Shown: one piece after another, positions 35,565-47,087 of the stretch
Position numbering within the stretch: position 1 is the first letter of the stretch
How the letters are laid out: every line of letters starts with the position of its first letter
Origin: Acorus gramineus
Taxonomy: Eukaryota; Streptophyta; Magnoliopsida; Acorales; Acoraceae
Assembly: GCA_030737835.1 (NCBI GenBank)
Contig: CM060854.1
Location: 10,473,272-10,537,271 of the forward strand
DNA length: 64,000 bases
Reading direction: 5' to 3'
The notes under the pieces: model-generated
Told to the model about the DNA's origin: nothing
Databases searched by the model: none
What the model saw: only the letters and a program-made list of their open reading frames with translations
Translations under genes and position numbers: made by a program

Positions 35565-36340
35565 CACACTAGCCGTCCCCCTTCAGACGGCTAAACTCTA
35601 TAAGCTGGCTCTCATTCCCACCCTGTCTTTTTAAACCTCCCTTTGTCAAGTTCCGAAACTAGAAAAGTATTCTCCGTTTTCACCTCTGTGTACGGCTGAC
35701 CATGTCTCACAGCAGAGAATCCACAATCTACCCCAGCGAAGGCGATCAACAGTAACACCAACTTTTTCTGCTTTTTAAGAAACCGCTTTCCAAAGGTGGG
35801 ACACAACCTTAGCATTAAATGCTGATGATTGCGACGGTTTCTTCTATTTGGCTGCCCCTTCTCTGATGGCTTACTCATAGTAACCGTCTTAAGCCACCGC
35901 TTGTCGAGGATTGTATATTTGGCAGGTCATCATAGGGGCGACATTTGGAGACGATCCGTCCCCCACAAGGCGGCTAGTTCTAACTAGCCGCCCTTCACTT
36001 GGACATTATCAAAAACACAAAAGATCTAATGAGGGTCAAATCAAACACCCCCGAAACCAATTTGATCTACTGGCCAGTGGAGACTCAAATAGAGAGGACC
36101 CAACACGACCTCAACATAATCACAATCTCAATCAAGCATTGCCAAGCAACATCACCCATCCACAAGCTTTCACGTTCACTACCCTCACTACTACCACCCA
36201 ACCCTTGAGAGAGAAAGAGTCCCATTTTGAGAGAAGGAAACCCATTTCCTACATAAATCCACTCTCCAAAAACCCTGGTTAAACCTAGTTTAACTTCAGT
36301 CAAAGCCCAAACCAAACCCTACCCAGGTTCTGTCCAAACA
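35565..36340 (+). repeat. LTR-like repeat block, first copy
   Basis: Two sub-blocks, 35565-35770 and 35770-36340, match 38350-38580 and 37740-38335 respectively, so their order is swapped relative to the second copy. It contains the palindrome GGCGGCTAGTT...AACTAGCCGCC at 35969-35992. The TATA-containing part of the second copy is deleted here. It is probably LTR sequence of a gypsy-type element, rearranged in tandem. Confidence 0.6.
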
Positions 36341-36344
36341 ACCG

Positions 36345-37685
36345 ATGTCACCACCTCTGGATTCCTCTCACCGCCCTCTATCATATGAGAGGTAGTTTGG
36401 CTAACTTTCCAGCCCTCCTCCAACCTCCACCTCCACCTTTTTTTTTTAAATTCAGATATGTTTCAAATGTATCTGACAAACTAGTTGCGTTAGTTTATGT
36501 GAGTTTTTTTTCACATGTTCTTGTGATTTTATGTAATGTATTTAAATTGAAATAAATTCATATACAATTTATATTCTATGAAATCTACATTCTGAAATTC
36601 AGATAAATTGGTCCACATTCACATACATTGTATAGTTTATGAAATCTACATACTAAAATTCGGATATATTGCTACAAATTTAGATACATTATACAGTCTA
36701 TTAAATTCAGATACAATATCTCACATTCAGATACAAGTACATCAAATTCAGATACATTCTACCAGATACAATTACAATATATGAAATCTACATACTATAA
36801 CATTTGAAGAGCTCTATAAACAATCTTTCACATCATATACATTATCCTCTGTCCTATTTCTAATTTATTTTACATTCATACAAACATTAATTACCTTTAC
36901 ATTCATACAAACATTAGTTAACTTTACCATTTTTAAACCACATGAAAATAAAAAGTAAAAAACTGAGGATCTTCAAATGACTTCCCAACGAAAACGAATA
37001 ATGTTCAGGGACTTCCTTCTCTGCCATGTCTTGGTTTATTTCCAAATCCTATTTGATCAAACACAACTCTCTTGCAGTTTTAGCACATTTCCAGTACCAT
37101 TCAGTTCAAATTTCTTCAGTTCTGGTTCTTTTCCAGAATCTTTGTCTTTCGAATGATCCATTCACCAAATAAACTACACTTTTCCTTTTTTCTGTCTGCG
37201 ATATCCCCCTGATTGCTGAGTTGCTATGCACGGAACGGTAGGCACAGGAAAACCGACTCTGGGATGTTTTGCGCACGATGGATAGGAACCCCGTCCGAGG
37301 GTTGGATCCCTCGCTTCTTTACTTTTATTCACTCCCCCACCTGGATCACTCTTTAGGTAACTATTCTAGTCAAGACTTAGCCTCTGATGATTTAAATTAA
37401 ATCTCTAAATGACATTGGTCATGTGTCCTAAACTTCTTGAAGGTTGGGCTGGCCAAAATAGGGGTCTCTTTCCTTATCATCGATCGAAGTCTTTCTGTTT
37501 CACACAAAAGACTCCGTCCGATGAGGGACAATTGTAGATTCCCCAATTTTGACAGTCCAAAGAAATGAAAATACTTCAGGTAATATTTGGTAATGACCAC
37601 ATTTGAAAATCTAATAGAAAACATCTTTCAAAAGGAATAAAAGCAACCCTGGCCACAACACTTAGAAAAATTAAAGAACCAAAGA
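36345..37685. repeat. Insertion between the LTR-like blocks
   Basis: 36355-36850 belongs to the ATTCAGATACAT-motif family and matches 7525-7640 at its start. 36850-37685 is unassigned, with no coding frame. The block separates two copies of LTR-like sequence, so it may be a nested insertion. Confidence 0.45.
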
Positions 37686-38580
37686 TGGGGTGGCTAGTTT
37701 AAAGTAGCCGCCCCTCACTAGGCGGCTAGTTTCAACTAGCCGCCCCTTAAACCGCCCCCATCGTTTCCCTTGGATGGGACATAAAGCAGCATTTAATGCT
37801 GATGATTGCGGCGGTTTGTTCCTTTTAGCCGCCCCTTCTCTGACAGTTCTACCCTAGTAACCACCCCAAGCCACCGCTTGTCAGAGATTGAACGTTTGGC
37901 AGGTCATCATTGGGGCGAAAACTTGAGAGTAGCCGTCCTTCACATGGCGGCTAGTTACAACTAGCCGCCCCTCACCTAGACAATGTCAAAACAACAAAGA
38001 TCTAATGGGAGGTCAAATCAACCACCCTATTATCCAATTTGATCTGTTGTCTAGTGGACACTTCCCTGCCCCTTTTTTACTATAAATAGGGGGGTCCAAA
38101 CACTTCTTCAAAATCATCCATTCATAATCCACAATAACCAATTCATCAATCACCCACTCAATCAAACCCCCTACACCCACTACTTTAAAACCCTTGAGAG
38201 AGAGAGAGAGAAACCCATTCTCTACACAAATTCTACTCTCCCAGAAACCTCTCCAAACCCTGGTTAAACTTAGTTAAACTTTAGCCAACACCCAAACCAA
38301 ACCCTACTCAGGCTCTGCCCAAATAGAGCCAGACACCAGGCGGCTAACCCTAACTAGCCGTCCCCCTCTAGGTGGATAAATACAACTAGCCGAACCCCAC
38401 CCTGTCTTTTAACCTCCCTTTGTCAAGTTCCCAAAGCAGAAAATGATTCCTTGTTTTTCACCTCTGTGTACGGCAGGCCCGTGTCTCAGAGCGGAGAATC
38501 CACAATCCCCCCACAAAGGCGATCAATTGCAACACCCAACTTTTCCTGCTTTTTTTGAGAGAGTAGGTTGCGATCACATC
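37685..38580 (+). repeat. LTR-like repeat block, second copy, with TATA box
   Basis: Contains TATAAATA at 38081-38088, hairpin palindromes at 37691-37712, 37721-37744, 37946-37969 and 38339-38362, and sequence shared with 35565-36340. It lies directly before the 56-bp repeats and the gag remnant, which fits a 5' LTR or leader of a gypsy-type retrotransposon. A standard tRNA primer site was not recognised, so exact LTR ends are unknown. Confidence 0.6.
38081..38088 (+). promoter_or_regulatory. TATA box of the gypsy-type LTR
   Basis: TATAAATA after a pyrimidine-rich stretch; absent from the first LTR-like copy. Confidence 0.55.
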
Positions 38581-38939
38581 CACCCCTGAATCCCCCTGAG
38601 GAGCTGTCGGGCCCTCAGCAAGGAACAACACCCCCTTTCCCCCTTTCTGAGAGACGATCCAGCCGGGCCCGCAGGGCGCAATTGTATCCAAATCCCTGGA
38701 AAACCTCCCACACACGCAAGAAGACCATCTTTTTCGGAGGCCTCCCAACAATCGGAAGCGACCCCGCCCAAAAAAACGATACCAACAAACCTGGCGATCA
38801 CGATGGGACATCCCTCGTGAAGAACGACAAAAGGTAATCCTTTTCTGCCTCCTAGATCTTGACAAAAGTTCCATCACTCCCCTCTAGAAAGCCAAAATTT
38901 TCCACCCTTCAAGTCAGACCCTCCTCTACTTTGCATCAC

Positions 38940-39300
38940 AACATCCTTTACTACTTCAAGCCGCACACAGCTGTGCACCCTTTATTGCTTTCATCACACT
39001 CTTTTACTGCATTAAGCCGCACACAGCTGCTCACCCTTTACTGCTTTCATCACACTCTTTTACTACTTTAAGCCGCACACAGCTGCGCACCCTTTACTGC
39101 TTTCATCACACTCTTTTACTGCTTTAAGCCGCACACAGCTGCGCACCCTTTACTGCTTTCATCACACTATTTACTGCTTTAAAGTCACACATAGTTGTGC
39201 ACCCTTTTACTGCTTTAATCTCACTCTTTTACTGCTTTAAGCTGCACACTGCTGCGCATCCTTTACTGCTTTATAACACCCTTTACTGCTTTATTTACTG
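38940..39300 (+). repeat. 56-bp tandem repeat in the retroelement leader
   Basis: AAGCCGCACACAGCTG starts at 38958, 39014, 39070 and 39126, giving a strict 56-bp period, and continues in degenerate form to about 39300. The unit also holds CACCCTTTACTGCTTT. It lies between the LTR-like block and the gag start at 39342. Confidence 0.85.
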
Positions 39301-39341
39301 CTTTAAACTTGCACTTATTCACTCTTGAACTATTCCACACC

Positions 39342-40709
39342 ATGGAAGGTTACACCCAAGAGGACATAGTAGAGGAGAAAGTCAACCACGGAGACCAGGC
39401 CGGACAGTTCCTTAGCCTCCTAGAGGAAAGGATAGCTACCTTAGAATACCAATCGGTGGAGGATATGTTCAATGACCTCGCCGACTTCGGCCAGGCCAAG
39501 ACCCTGAAGCAGAAAACCCCTCTAAGGCTTCCCCCACCCCCAAAACCCCACCAACACCCAGTTTCTCGGTTAGTCCGAACGCATTTTCATTTACCCTACC
39601 TTCCCTCGCCAATCCAATGTTCTCGACACCTTTTTCCCCAAACCCGCACCAGGCCATATCCAACCCAAGACGGCTAAATTGCCCACCCTGGGCAGAAACT
39701 TTAGCTGAAACCATTCAGAGAATTCTCTCCAAGACTAGCCCTTCGGCTCCCAAACACATGTCTCTACACAATTTGAGACAGATCCCGTCAGTCAACCTAC
39801 CAGAGGGATTTATAATCCTAAAATTTTGCCTGTACAATGGTTCTGGAGACCCAAATGTTCATCTAACTGCCTTTTATCTAGATGCTCGACCTTTTCTAGA
39901 TAATCAAACTCTGTTAGTCTTTCTTTTCCAAAAATCATTGGAAGGAGAACCACTACAATGGTTCTCCACACTCCCTATAGACCATTTGTCAGATTTCTCT
40001 GTTGTAAGTGAAAAAAATTTAGGCCGCTACGGTTACCAGAGGATTAGGACCCCTCTATCTCCACCTAACCGTAGAAAGAATGAGGCCTAGGGAGAAATAT
40101 GAGCAGTACGTGTCTAGGTGGTGAAATCTAGTCCACAGAACTGGTCTGCAACTAACGAAAATTCAAGAAATTGACATGATCCTGCAGAACCTGAGTCTAG
40201 AACTTTGTACGAGTCTTTTGTACGCAGACTACACTACGTACCAGCTTCTAATTGACCACCACAACAGGATTTTTCGTTGTGTAGTCCCACCCATGTCCCC
40301 ACCTATCAGCCATAGGGTTGGATAATTGCCGTGAAAGGCACAAACCCCCACGGAGAGGGGATCACACCACAAGTTTTGGCACTCTACCTGAACAGAGCGC
40401 GAGTCCCTGATCAAGGGCCAGCTCCGAGACAGTACACACCCGGTTCATCCGGATATGTGCAGCCTCGGCAAGTTTCTTATAATTTCACGCCTCGACCAGT
40501 GCCCGCCCCCGTGCCAACATGACAAAACCTTGTAATCCAAAATCCTCCAGTCCAAAACCAGGGCCAGACTAGAACTACCCCTGCCTACTCTGCTCCCACA
40601 AGAGCACAAAATTTAAATTCCAGGCAGCCCACACAAAGCCCTTACAACAAAGTCTCCCCTCCATCTTCTTATAGTCCTAGATGGTTAGGTAAGAGAGATA
40701 ACTATCCCC
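39342..40709 (+). pseudogene. Gypsy-type retrotransposon gag remnant
   Basis: Starts at ATG 39342 (MEGYTQEDIVEEK). Frame shifts then move the reading to 39617-40090. That segment holds the plant Ty3/gypsy gag core: LPEGF, LYNGSGDPNVHL, a hydrophobic stretch and SLEGEPLQWF, then a tail that continues in another frame (REKYEQYVSRW) after about 40050. Past 40330 only a proline-rich tail is left. Protease, reverse transcriptase and integrase are missing because a copia-type LTR interrupts the element near 40710. Confidence 0.8.
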
Positions 40710-42107
40710 TGTTAAAGTAGTGTTCTAAAAGCCATGATTTATGTAATAAAATCTATTATTAAGATGGACTTAGCATTTTGATGAGGATTATTATTGGTAA
40801 ATACTTGCATTATATTGTTTGAAATATTGCGCTTGTTTTAATATAGTCCTTTAATTTACACTATAGATAGTCTAGTGTGTAGAGTTCGGCTTACACACGG
40901 AAGATTAGATTATTGGTTCCTTGTGAATTATAAGTTGAGGTTCACAACTTTAGATGGACTTGGATAATCCATTAGATAAAGGTTGTAGTGCAATTCATCT
41001 TACGTAGTCTATCTTGACTATAAAAGACCGGTTCATAGGTTTTTGGGTGATTGTGCTAGTACACCTTGTGTGTATTGAACGGACCAAGTTGGGGTAATTA
41101 TTTTTGTACTGACTAGATAAAATAATTTACACCCCATGTTTATTATGATTGCTTATGCTCTTAATCCTAAAATGGTTCTTAGACATGTGCATTTGTTATT
41201 TGTCATTTTGATTCATTAAAGAGTGAGATTCTCCTATGGATCAATAGACTCGGTGAGTTGGGTGACGATAACACTTGTATGATGAATATTTACTATTGAT
41301 GGAATCCACGTCTCCTATAGGAGATTGATGATACTCTCTTGAGGATGCTTATAAGTTTTGATCATGTCTAACCCGGCCGGTGGATTTAACTATCTGATAT
41401 GTCAAATAAGTTAAGTGGAAGATCTCAAGGAAAATAAGATGTTGTGAAATAATATTGTCAGTAATAATTATTTCATAACGAGTATTGGAATCTTAGCGTG
41501 GGGAGATATTAAGCATATAATATAAGGAGCTCGAAATATTATTTTGAGATTAGTGTATTTGGAGTGCAGTCATAATTCTTTAGTGGAATGAATTATGACT
41601 TATGGGCTTTTGATTTTAATTCTAGGTTGAGTTATGGTACCCAAGCCCATAGGAGCCAATTACTGATTTCTCCTTTAAATCCCTGCCCTAGCCTATAAAT
41701 ATGTGGCTTCCTCTCTCTCTCTCTAGAGACATGATTTCCACCGAAATCAAAACCCTAACCCTAGAAACCCTTTAGGATCTCTGGATCCAGAAAAGGTGAG
41801 GAAGGGAGAGAAAGAGAGAGAAGGGATTCGTGGCTGCCGTTCGAAGCAAGAAGGAGGCCACACCGCCGCGGATCTACAACATAGGAATGACATACGGCAG
41901 AAGATCTCAAGCTTCCGATTGAGCGATCCATCGTCGTCTACCAAATCCGATCTTCCTCTTCGGCAGAACTCTGATATGAGTTCTGAAGGTAAACCCTAAT
42001 TCCGCCTTGTAGGGTTTGCATGAAAAAGATTTAATAAAAAAATTTTTGTTATCCGATCTATACCTCGATCGACGGATCTTGGTAGTCGGGATTAATTTTT
42101 CCCAACA
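40710..42107 (+). mobile_element. Copia-type LTR
   Basis: Probable start TGTTAAAG at 40710 and end AACA at 42107, about 1.4 kb. It contains TATAAATA at 41694-41701 followed by a CT repeat and a GC-balanced leader, as in an R-U5 region. The end is fixed by the primer-binding site just downstream. No polyprotein and no second LTR are seen, so the element is truncated. The left boundary is the less certain one. Confidence 0.65.
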
Positions 42108-42109
42108 AC

Positions 42110-42122
42110 TAGTATTAGAGCC
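42110..42122 (+). promoter_or_regulatory. Primer-binding site for initiator methionine tRNA
   Basis: TAGTATTAGAGCC differs at two bases from TGGTATCAGAGCC, the usual copia primer site, and lies two bases after the LTR end. Confidence 0.75.
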
Positions 42123-42141
42123 ATCTCATTGATACTGCGTA

Positions 42142-42403
42142 TAGATCGAATACAACCATGTTGTCTGTCCACATGATAAACGATTAGGTCCAGTCAATTT
42201 ACATTCTTTAAGAATAACAGCAAGTGGATTAGAAGCAGCCATTTTGAATCCTGAGAATTAAACATAATATAAAAAACAATCATGATATGGTAAATAAAAA
42301 CTTCGAATTCAAGTTAGCACAGATCTACAATCTAGACTATTCACATCGTATATAGATCTAATCGTTTATCATGTGGACAAACAGCATGGTTGTATTCGAT
42401 CTA
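42142..42403. repeat. Inverted repeat just after the copia primer site
   Basis: 46-bp arms at 42142-42187 and 42358-42403 (core ATCGAATACAACCATG and its reverse) with about two mismatches and a 170-bp spacer. The retroelement's first internal bases have therefore been duplicated head to head. Confidence 0.85.
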
Positions 42404-43551
42404 ATGGTGTGGGCAACTTTCTCTCCTGAGGTGGACTAAATCATAAGCCAGTCGTGTGTAGATAGTGAGATGATAATGTGAGTCAAAACAAAGAACACTA
42501 ACCCTGTGGATATGGTCTATTAAAAGTCCAAAAGCAAATTCAAAACAATCGAACAAGTGAAGTAAATGTTCACAAAATATGATTTTCGTGCTCAAACTAA
42601 TTATGCATTAAAAATTACCTCAGTCTAGTGTTGGACTAGGGGTGCTCTTATACTGGAAGAAAAATGTCGCAATCCAAGTGTTGGATAGAGTGTGTATTTG
42701 AATTTTTTTTAAAGTTTTTTTTCTAATTTTATATTTTTTTGGATTCTTTGTTTTTTCCGCATAAAATGTTCTTTTTTTACATATGATTTTTTTTCCCTTT
42801 TTTTGCACATGAAATGTTTTTAATTTTTTAAGATTTGTTTTTGGATTTTTAACCTTCTTTTTCTTTTGAAATTTTGACAAATTTGATTTTTTTTAGATTT
42901 TCAATTAAAGAAAGCAGTAAACAAACAATATGATATATACAATAAAAAAGCGAATAGTAGTGTATAGTACTGTTGGAGGGTATGTAGCCTCCAGAAAATG
43001 ATGGTGCAAGATTAATCCTTCATGGAGGCTCAAATTGAAACAGCTTCAAAGAATGATACTTGAACCATCTTTTTTTAAAAAAATATATAGTAAACATCGT
43101 CCAATGAGGTATATGCTTTAATAAAAAATGTAAATTTATTCCATTTTGAATAAAAAGAACTGATTTTTAACAAATATATAAAAAAAACCATCGATATGTA
43201 TATCTCGTTGGATGGCTAACGATATATACGAGACTATATTTGACGCTATAAAACTAATTGCCTGTATTATTATTATTATGATTAAACTTTTGCTTCTCAT
43301 CTCACATCCCAATCCACTTATCAAGAAATCTCTTCTATTAAAAATGAATGCAATGAACGAGGATTTTAAGCACATGTTCCGTCCATTGAAGAAGATCAGT
43401 GCGGTGGGGAGATCATCAATTTTTTTATTGGTGGGGATAGAGAGTGCGTTGTGGGGATAGATGGTGCCGTCAGAATTCTTCTCTTATTAAATCCAAGTCA
43501 GGGTCTTATCCGAAAATTTCCCCGACCAATTTCCCGTCAGAATTCTTCGCA
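42404..43551. other. Unassigned repeat-rich DNA
   Basis: No gene. 42690-42900 is a T-rich low-complexity block. About 43080-43140 is a member of the dispersed family with AATGAGGTATATGCTTTA. Confidence 0.45.
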
Positions 43552-43745
43552 TTAATGTATCATTTATCATTTCTCATGTGGGTCTTCAGTATTCCAATGT
43601 GCATGACAATGTCTCATGTGGAGAGCGTTAATACACTCAAATCCACACACAATCTCTTCGCATTAACGGACTGAGTGTATTAGTACTCTTGTTTTTCTCA
43701 TGTGGGTCTTCAGTATTCCAATGTGCATGACAATGTCTCTTATTT
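43552..43745. repeat. Short direct duplication
   Basis: TTTCTCATGTGGGTCTTCAG and the following 30 bases occur at about 43570-43617 and again at 43694-43742, about 124 bases apart. Confidence 0.75.
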
Positions 43746-46220
43746 CTTGAAAAAAAAAATGGAAAGACTAGAATTTGAGTGAAAATATGGCTTACTCAAG
43801 GCCGCCCTAATAATTGATTATTTTGACTGGGCTCTAGGTGAATTTTTAAAGTGGAGATCCACGTATAATCACAAAAAATCTCACTTGTTTAAATTTTATA
43901 TATCATTTTATTAAAAACTGCAAATATTATAAATTAGATACATTATCTTTTATAATAATTTAAAAGTCTAAAAGCAATAAAAAAAAATTAAATTTTGATG
44001 GAATGAAAAAAAATATAAAAATCTAAAGAATACCTAGAGGGTTTGAACATAATTTCATTTAACTAACTGGAGGAGGGAGAGAATACCGTGGAACTAGAGA
44101 TGTTGGAGAGAGATCTTGAAACTAAAATACCTAGAGAAAATGTGATTTGTTATTATGATTAGAGATATTTGGGGAGGGAGAAATGTTTTTTTTGAAGAAG
44201 TATTGTCCATTGATAATTTGTGCCAAAGTTACAAAGGTCTAAGTGGCCAAAGGATTCCAACGAGCTATAGGGTTGGGAGAGTGACTCAAGAGTTTTGTGT
44301 CACTCCCAACCATTTTTTAGCCAGTTGAGATCCCCATGTCCCAAAACGAAAAGAAAATTACAAAGCAACAGGAAAACGGAAATGAAAGCAAGACAAAGAA
44401 ACTCGCAGAGTATGTATGCATCAAGCCATGACTACTAGTTTCGAGGGAGGGAGAAATTTTAGGCTTGATTTTGGAAGAGAAAGTGTGTTGGGAGAAACTA
44501 ATTCACTAGGAAAAATACTATTTATTTTTTTCATCGAATGTACGGTTCTTGGGGGCCTCCCCTAGGTGGGAGGGCCTAAGGCAATTTCAGGTTTTTGAAA
44601 AAAATTTAAACATTGTAGTTGAAAGTTGCACAACCCCCCCCCCCCCCCACCACCCCGCTAGAATAAATTCCTGGCTCCGGCACTGTACATTATGATATAT
44701 TGTACTATCATAATGTATGAAATTATATTTACCCATGCAAAAAAAAATGCTAATGTAAATAAGTATAATCTTCATTTTGTATAACAACATGTATTTCAGT
44801 CCAGAGAGTGTTCAATTAAAAAAAAAAAATTCTGTGTGGACAGCGGTTGGAGCTGGCTGGACGGATCATTTCACATAATCCACTTCATGAAAGATCCAAA
44901 CGGACCCGGCCCACGAATCACTGAAACCTGCGCAGAAGTCCAAGCCCACATCGCACAAATCAGTCTGTATTTTCCATGGATGTTGATTTTGTTGGGTTTA
45001 CGATTTGATTCTGTTTTGTGGTTTTGGTGTTTCTGTGTGTTTGTGTTGTTAAAATTTGTTTATTTTTTTTTAATTTGGATGAAGATTTTGAATGTTTTGG
45101 GAAATTGGGATTGGTTAATATGATACGAAGAACAACAAAAATAAGAAAAATTGGAATATTTGATGAATGTGGGGTTTAGAAAAAGGTATCATTTTTTTTT
45201 TAAGATTAGGTAAATTTTTTAATAATTTCGGCCATTTGACTATCAAATGATGATTCATTGTAGTAGCGGATATGATAAAAATAGATATATCAGATTTCTT
45301 CTGTCAACACAGGAACTCTCTATGACAGCCAACAAGAGACTGCCACGTAGATGGTAAGAGTTTATAAAAAGTTAATATAATTTTTTGTATTGCATACGTG
45401 ACAACCTTTTATTGGCTGCTACATGAAAATCTTGTGTCCATGACACATGGAATCTGATCTCAAAAATGAAAAGTTTTATTATTGAGAATGTTGCCCAAAA
45501 ATTGAAGACTAGAACATTAAAAGTGAATGTGGTGATTGATATTGAAAGTTGTTTTCTTTGAGATTAAGCGATATCTGACTCATTTGGAATTTGGAGAATC
45601 AAATGAATTGCCAGATTTTCTTTTGGTTAGTTAGCAACTCACTTTAGAGTTGCCCCTCACATCTTTGTAACACCTTGGCCATTTCTAAGATGGATCAGGA
45701 AGAACAACCTGATTCACGACCACTAACTTTATAACATTGGGGATATGGGAAAAATGTTACTTGATAATTTTCTATTTTATTATTGATGGGTAAGTTGAGG
45801 TCAAACTCAAGACTTCATGGTTAACTCTTCAATAACTTAATGCTTTTTTATATGTTTTTTCCTGATGAAACTTTGAATGTGGAGGACCACATCACTGAAA
45901 TATTTCTTTGTTTTAGAGTAGCTCACTAATCTGCTACATCATGCATGGATTGTATGTTATATTGACTTGTTGAATATTTGTGTTTGGCCATTAATAAAAA
46001 GGGAAATGATATTTGCTTCTTTGCGTGTTACTTTTGCTTGTATTTAGGCTCATGGCATTGATCACTTTATTATTTCCACAAGATATTGCTGTTTGCTCCT
46101 TAATTCGAGTATATAATCCGAGCTATGAATTATATTCATAGTAACTCTTCTTTGATTACATGAGCAAAGATGTGATACTCTTTTCCTCCTTTCAGACCAT
46201 TTTGTAATTGCTAGTTTATG
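43746..46220. other. Intergenic DNA, unassigned
   Basis: No supported gene. A C run lies at 44632-44650, next to ATTCCTGGCTCCGGCACTG, which resembles the end of a plant hAT or retro-derived element. About 44690-44810 is a dispersed repeat. The open frame at 44836-45123 runs into T-rich sequence and is not convincing. Confidence 0.4.
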
Positions 46221-46445
46221 AATGGCCTAACTTTCTCAAAAAATAAAAATAAATAAAAATGTGATACCCATTTTTTTTTTTTCCTTTATGACCTCAGATA
46301 TGACGGTGCTTTGTGCAGAATGTAGCATACTTTATGGAATGGCCTAACTTTCTCAAAAAATAAAAATGTGATACCCATTTTTTCCCCTTTTCTGACCACA
46401 GATATGATGGTGCTTTGTGCAGAATGTAGCAGACTTTATGGTTCA
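46221..46445. repeat. 117-bp tandem duplication
   Basis: AATGGCCTAACTTTCTCAAA starts at 46221 and 46338. The following GGTGCTTTGTGCAGAATGTA is also repeated with only small changes. Confidence 0.85.
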
Positions 46446-46856
46446 TATGTAATGCTAATTTTTATCTATTATGCAAATCTTCTGTTTCTACAAGAAAGTC
46501 TTTCTGGATGAAATTGACTTGCTTCCCTCATCTTCCTTTAATCATTATATTTAATATGGATGATTCTTACTAACAATGAAATTATGTATATAGGACTTTC
46601 AATTTTTTTTTCTTTTTTGTGAGTAATATGAATAATATTTGTTTACTATTACTTTTATTTATTCATAATATAATTTCGAGTTTGTAATCCTATATTAAAA
46701 TTGTGCTATGTGCTTTGTAGAAAATGCGTCGTGTGGGAGAACTACTTATATTCAATTTAATAAGTCCGACACCTCAGTATACAAATTTATCAGCAACACC
46801 TTGAATATAAATTTTGATTTGATTATTGCTAGGCCAATCTGTTCAACTAAAACATG

Positions 46857-47074
46857 TTTTTTTTTTTTTTTTTTTTGATATCGGAAGGACTCTCCGTGGC
46901 TGATTTTACGATCGAACTAGAAAGGCTACCTCCGCCTGTTTGCTCCGATCCCATGGAAAATTCTTTCAAAATAATTGTCAATAAATAGGTTAGTAAATCA
47001 GCACCAAGACTCGAACCCAGGACTTATCGGTAACACCGTTAAGCTCCGAACCGTTGTACTATGACCACTGGGGA
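46857..47074 (-). mobile_element. tRNA-derived SINE, copy 3 (full length)
   Basis: Minus-strand element flanked by CAACTAAAACATG (46844-46856) and CAACTAAAACACG (47075-47087), 12 of 13 identical. On the minus strand it begins GTCCCCAGTGGTCATAGTAC (A-box-like) and has GGTTCGAGTCT (B box), the body shared with copies 1 and 2, and a CCGATATC end followed by about 19 A. It is the most complete of the three and best shows the tRNA-derived head. Confidence 0.9.
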
Positions 47075-47087
47075 CAACTAAAACACG

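Noticed and set aside
41747-41999. Open frames on both strands near 41.8 kb
   Set aside because: They lie in the transcribed leader part of the copia-type LTR and show no protein family features.
44836-45123. 95-codon frame with a GC-balanced start
   Set aside because: The second half is T-rich and gives low-complexity Phe/Val/Leu sequence; no family resemblance.
47000-47074. Possible functional tRNA gene from A- and B-box-like motifs
   Set aside because: No cloverleaf can be formed, the sequence ends in poly(A), and a target duplication flanks it; it is the head of a SINE.
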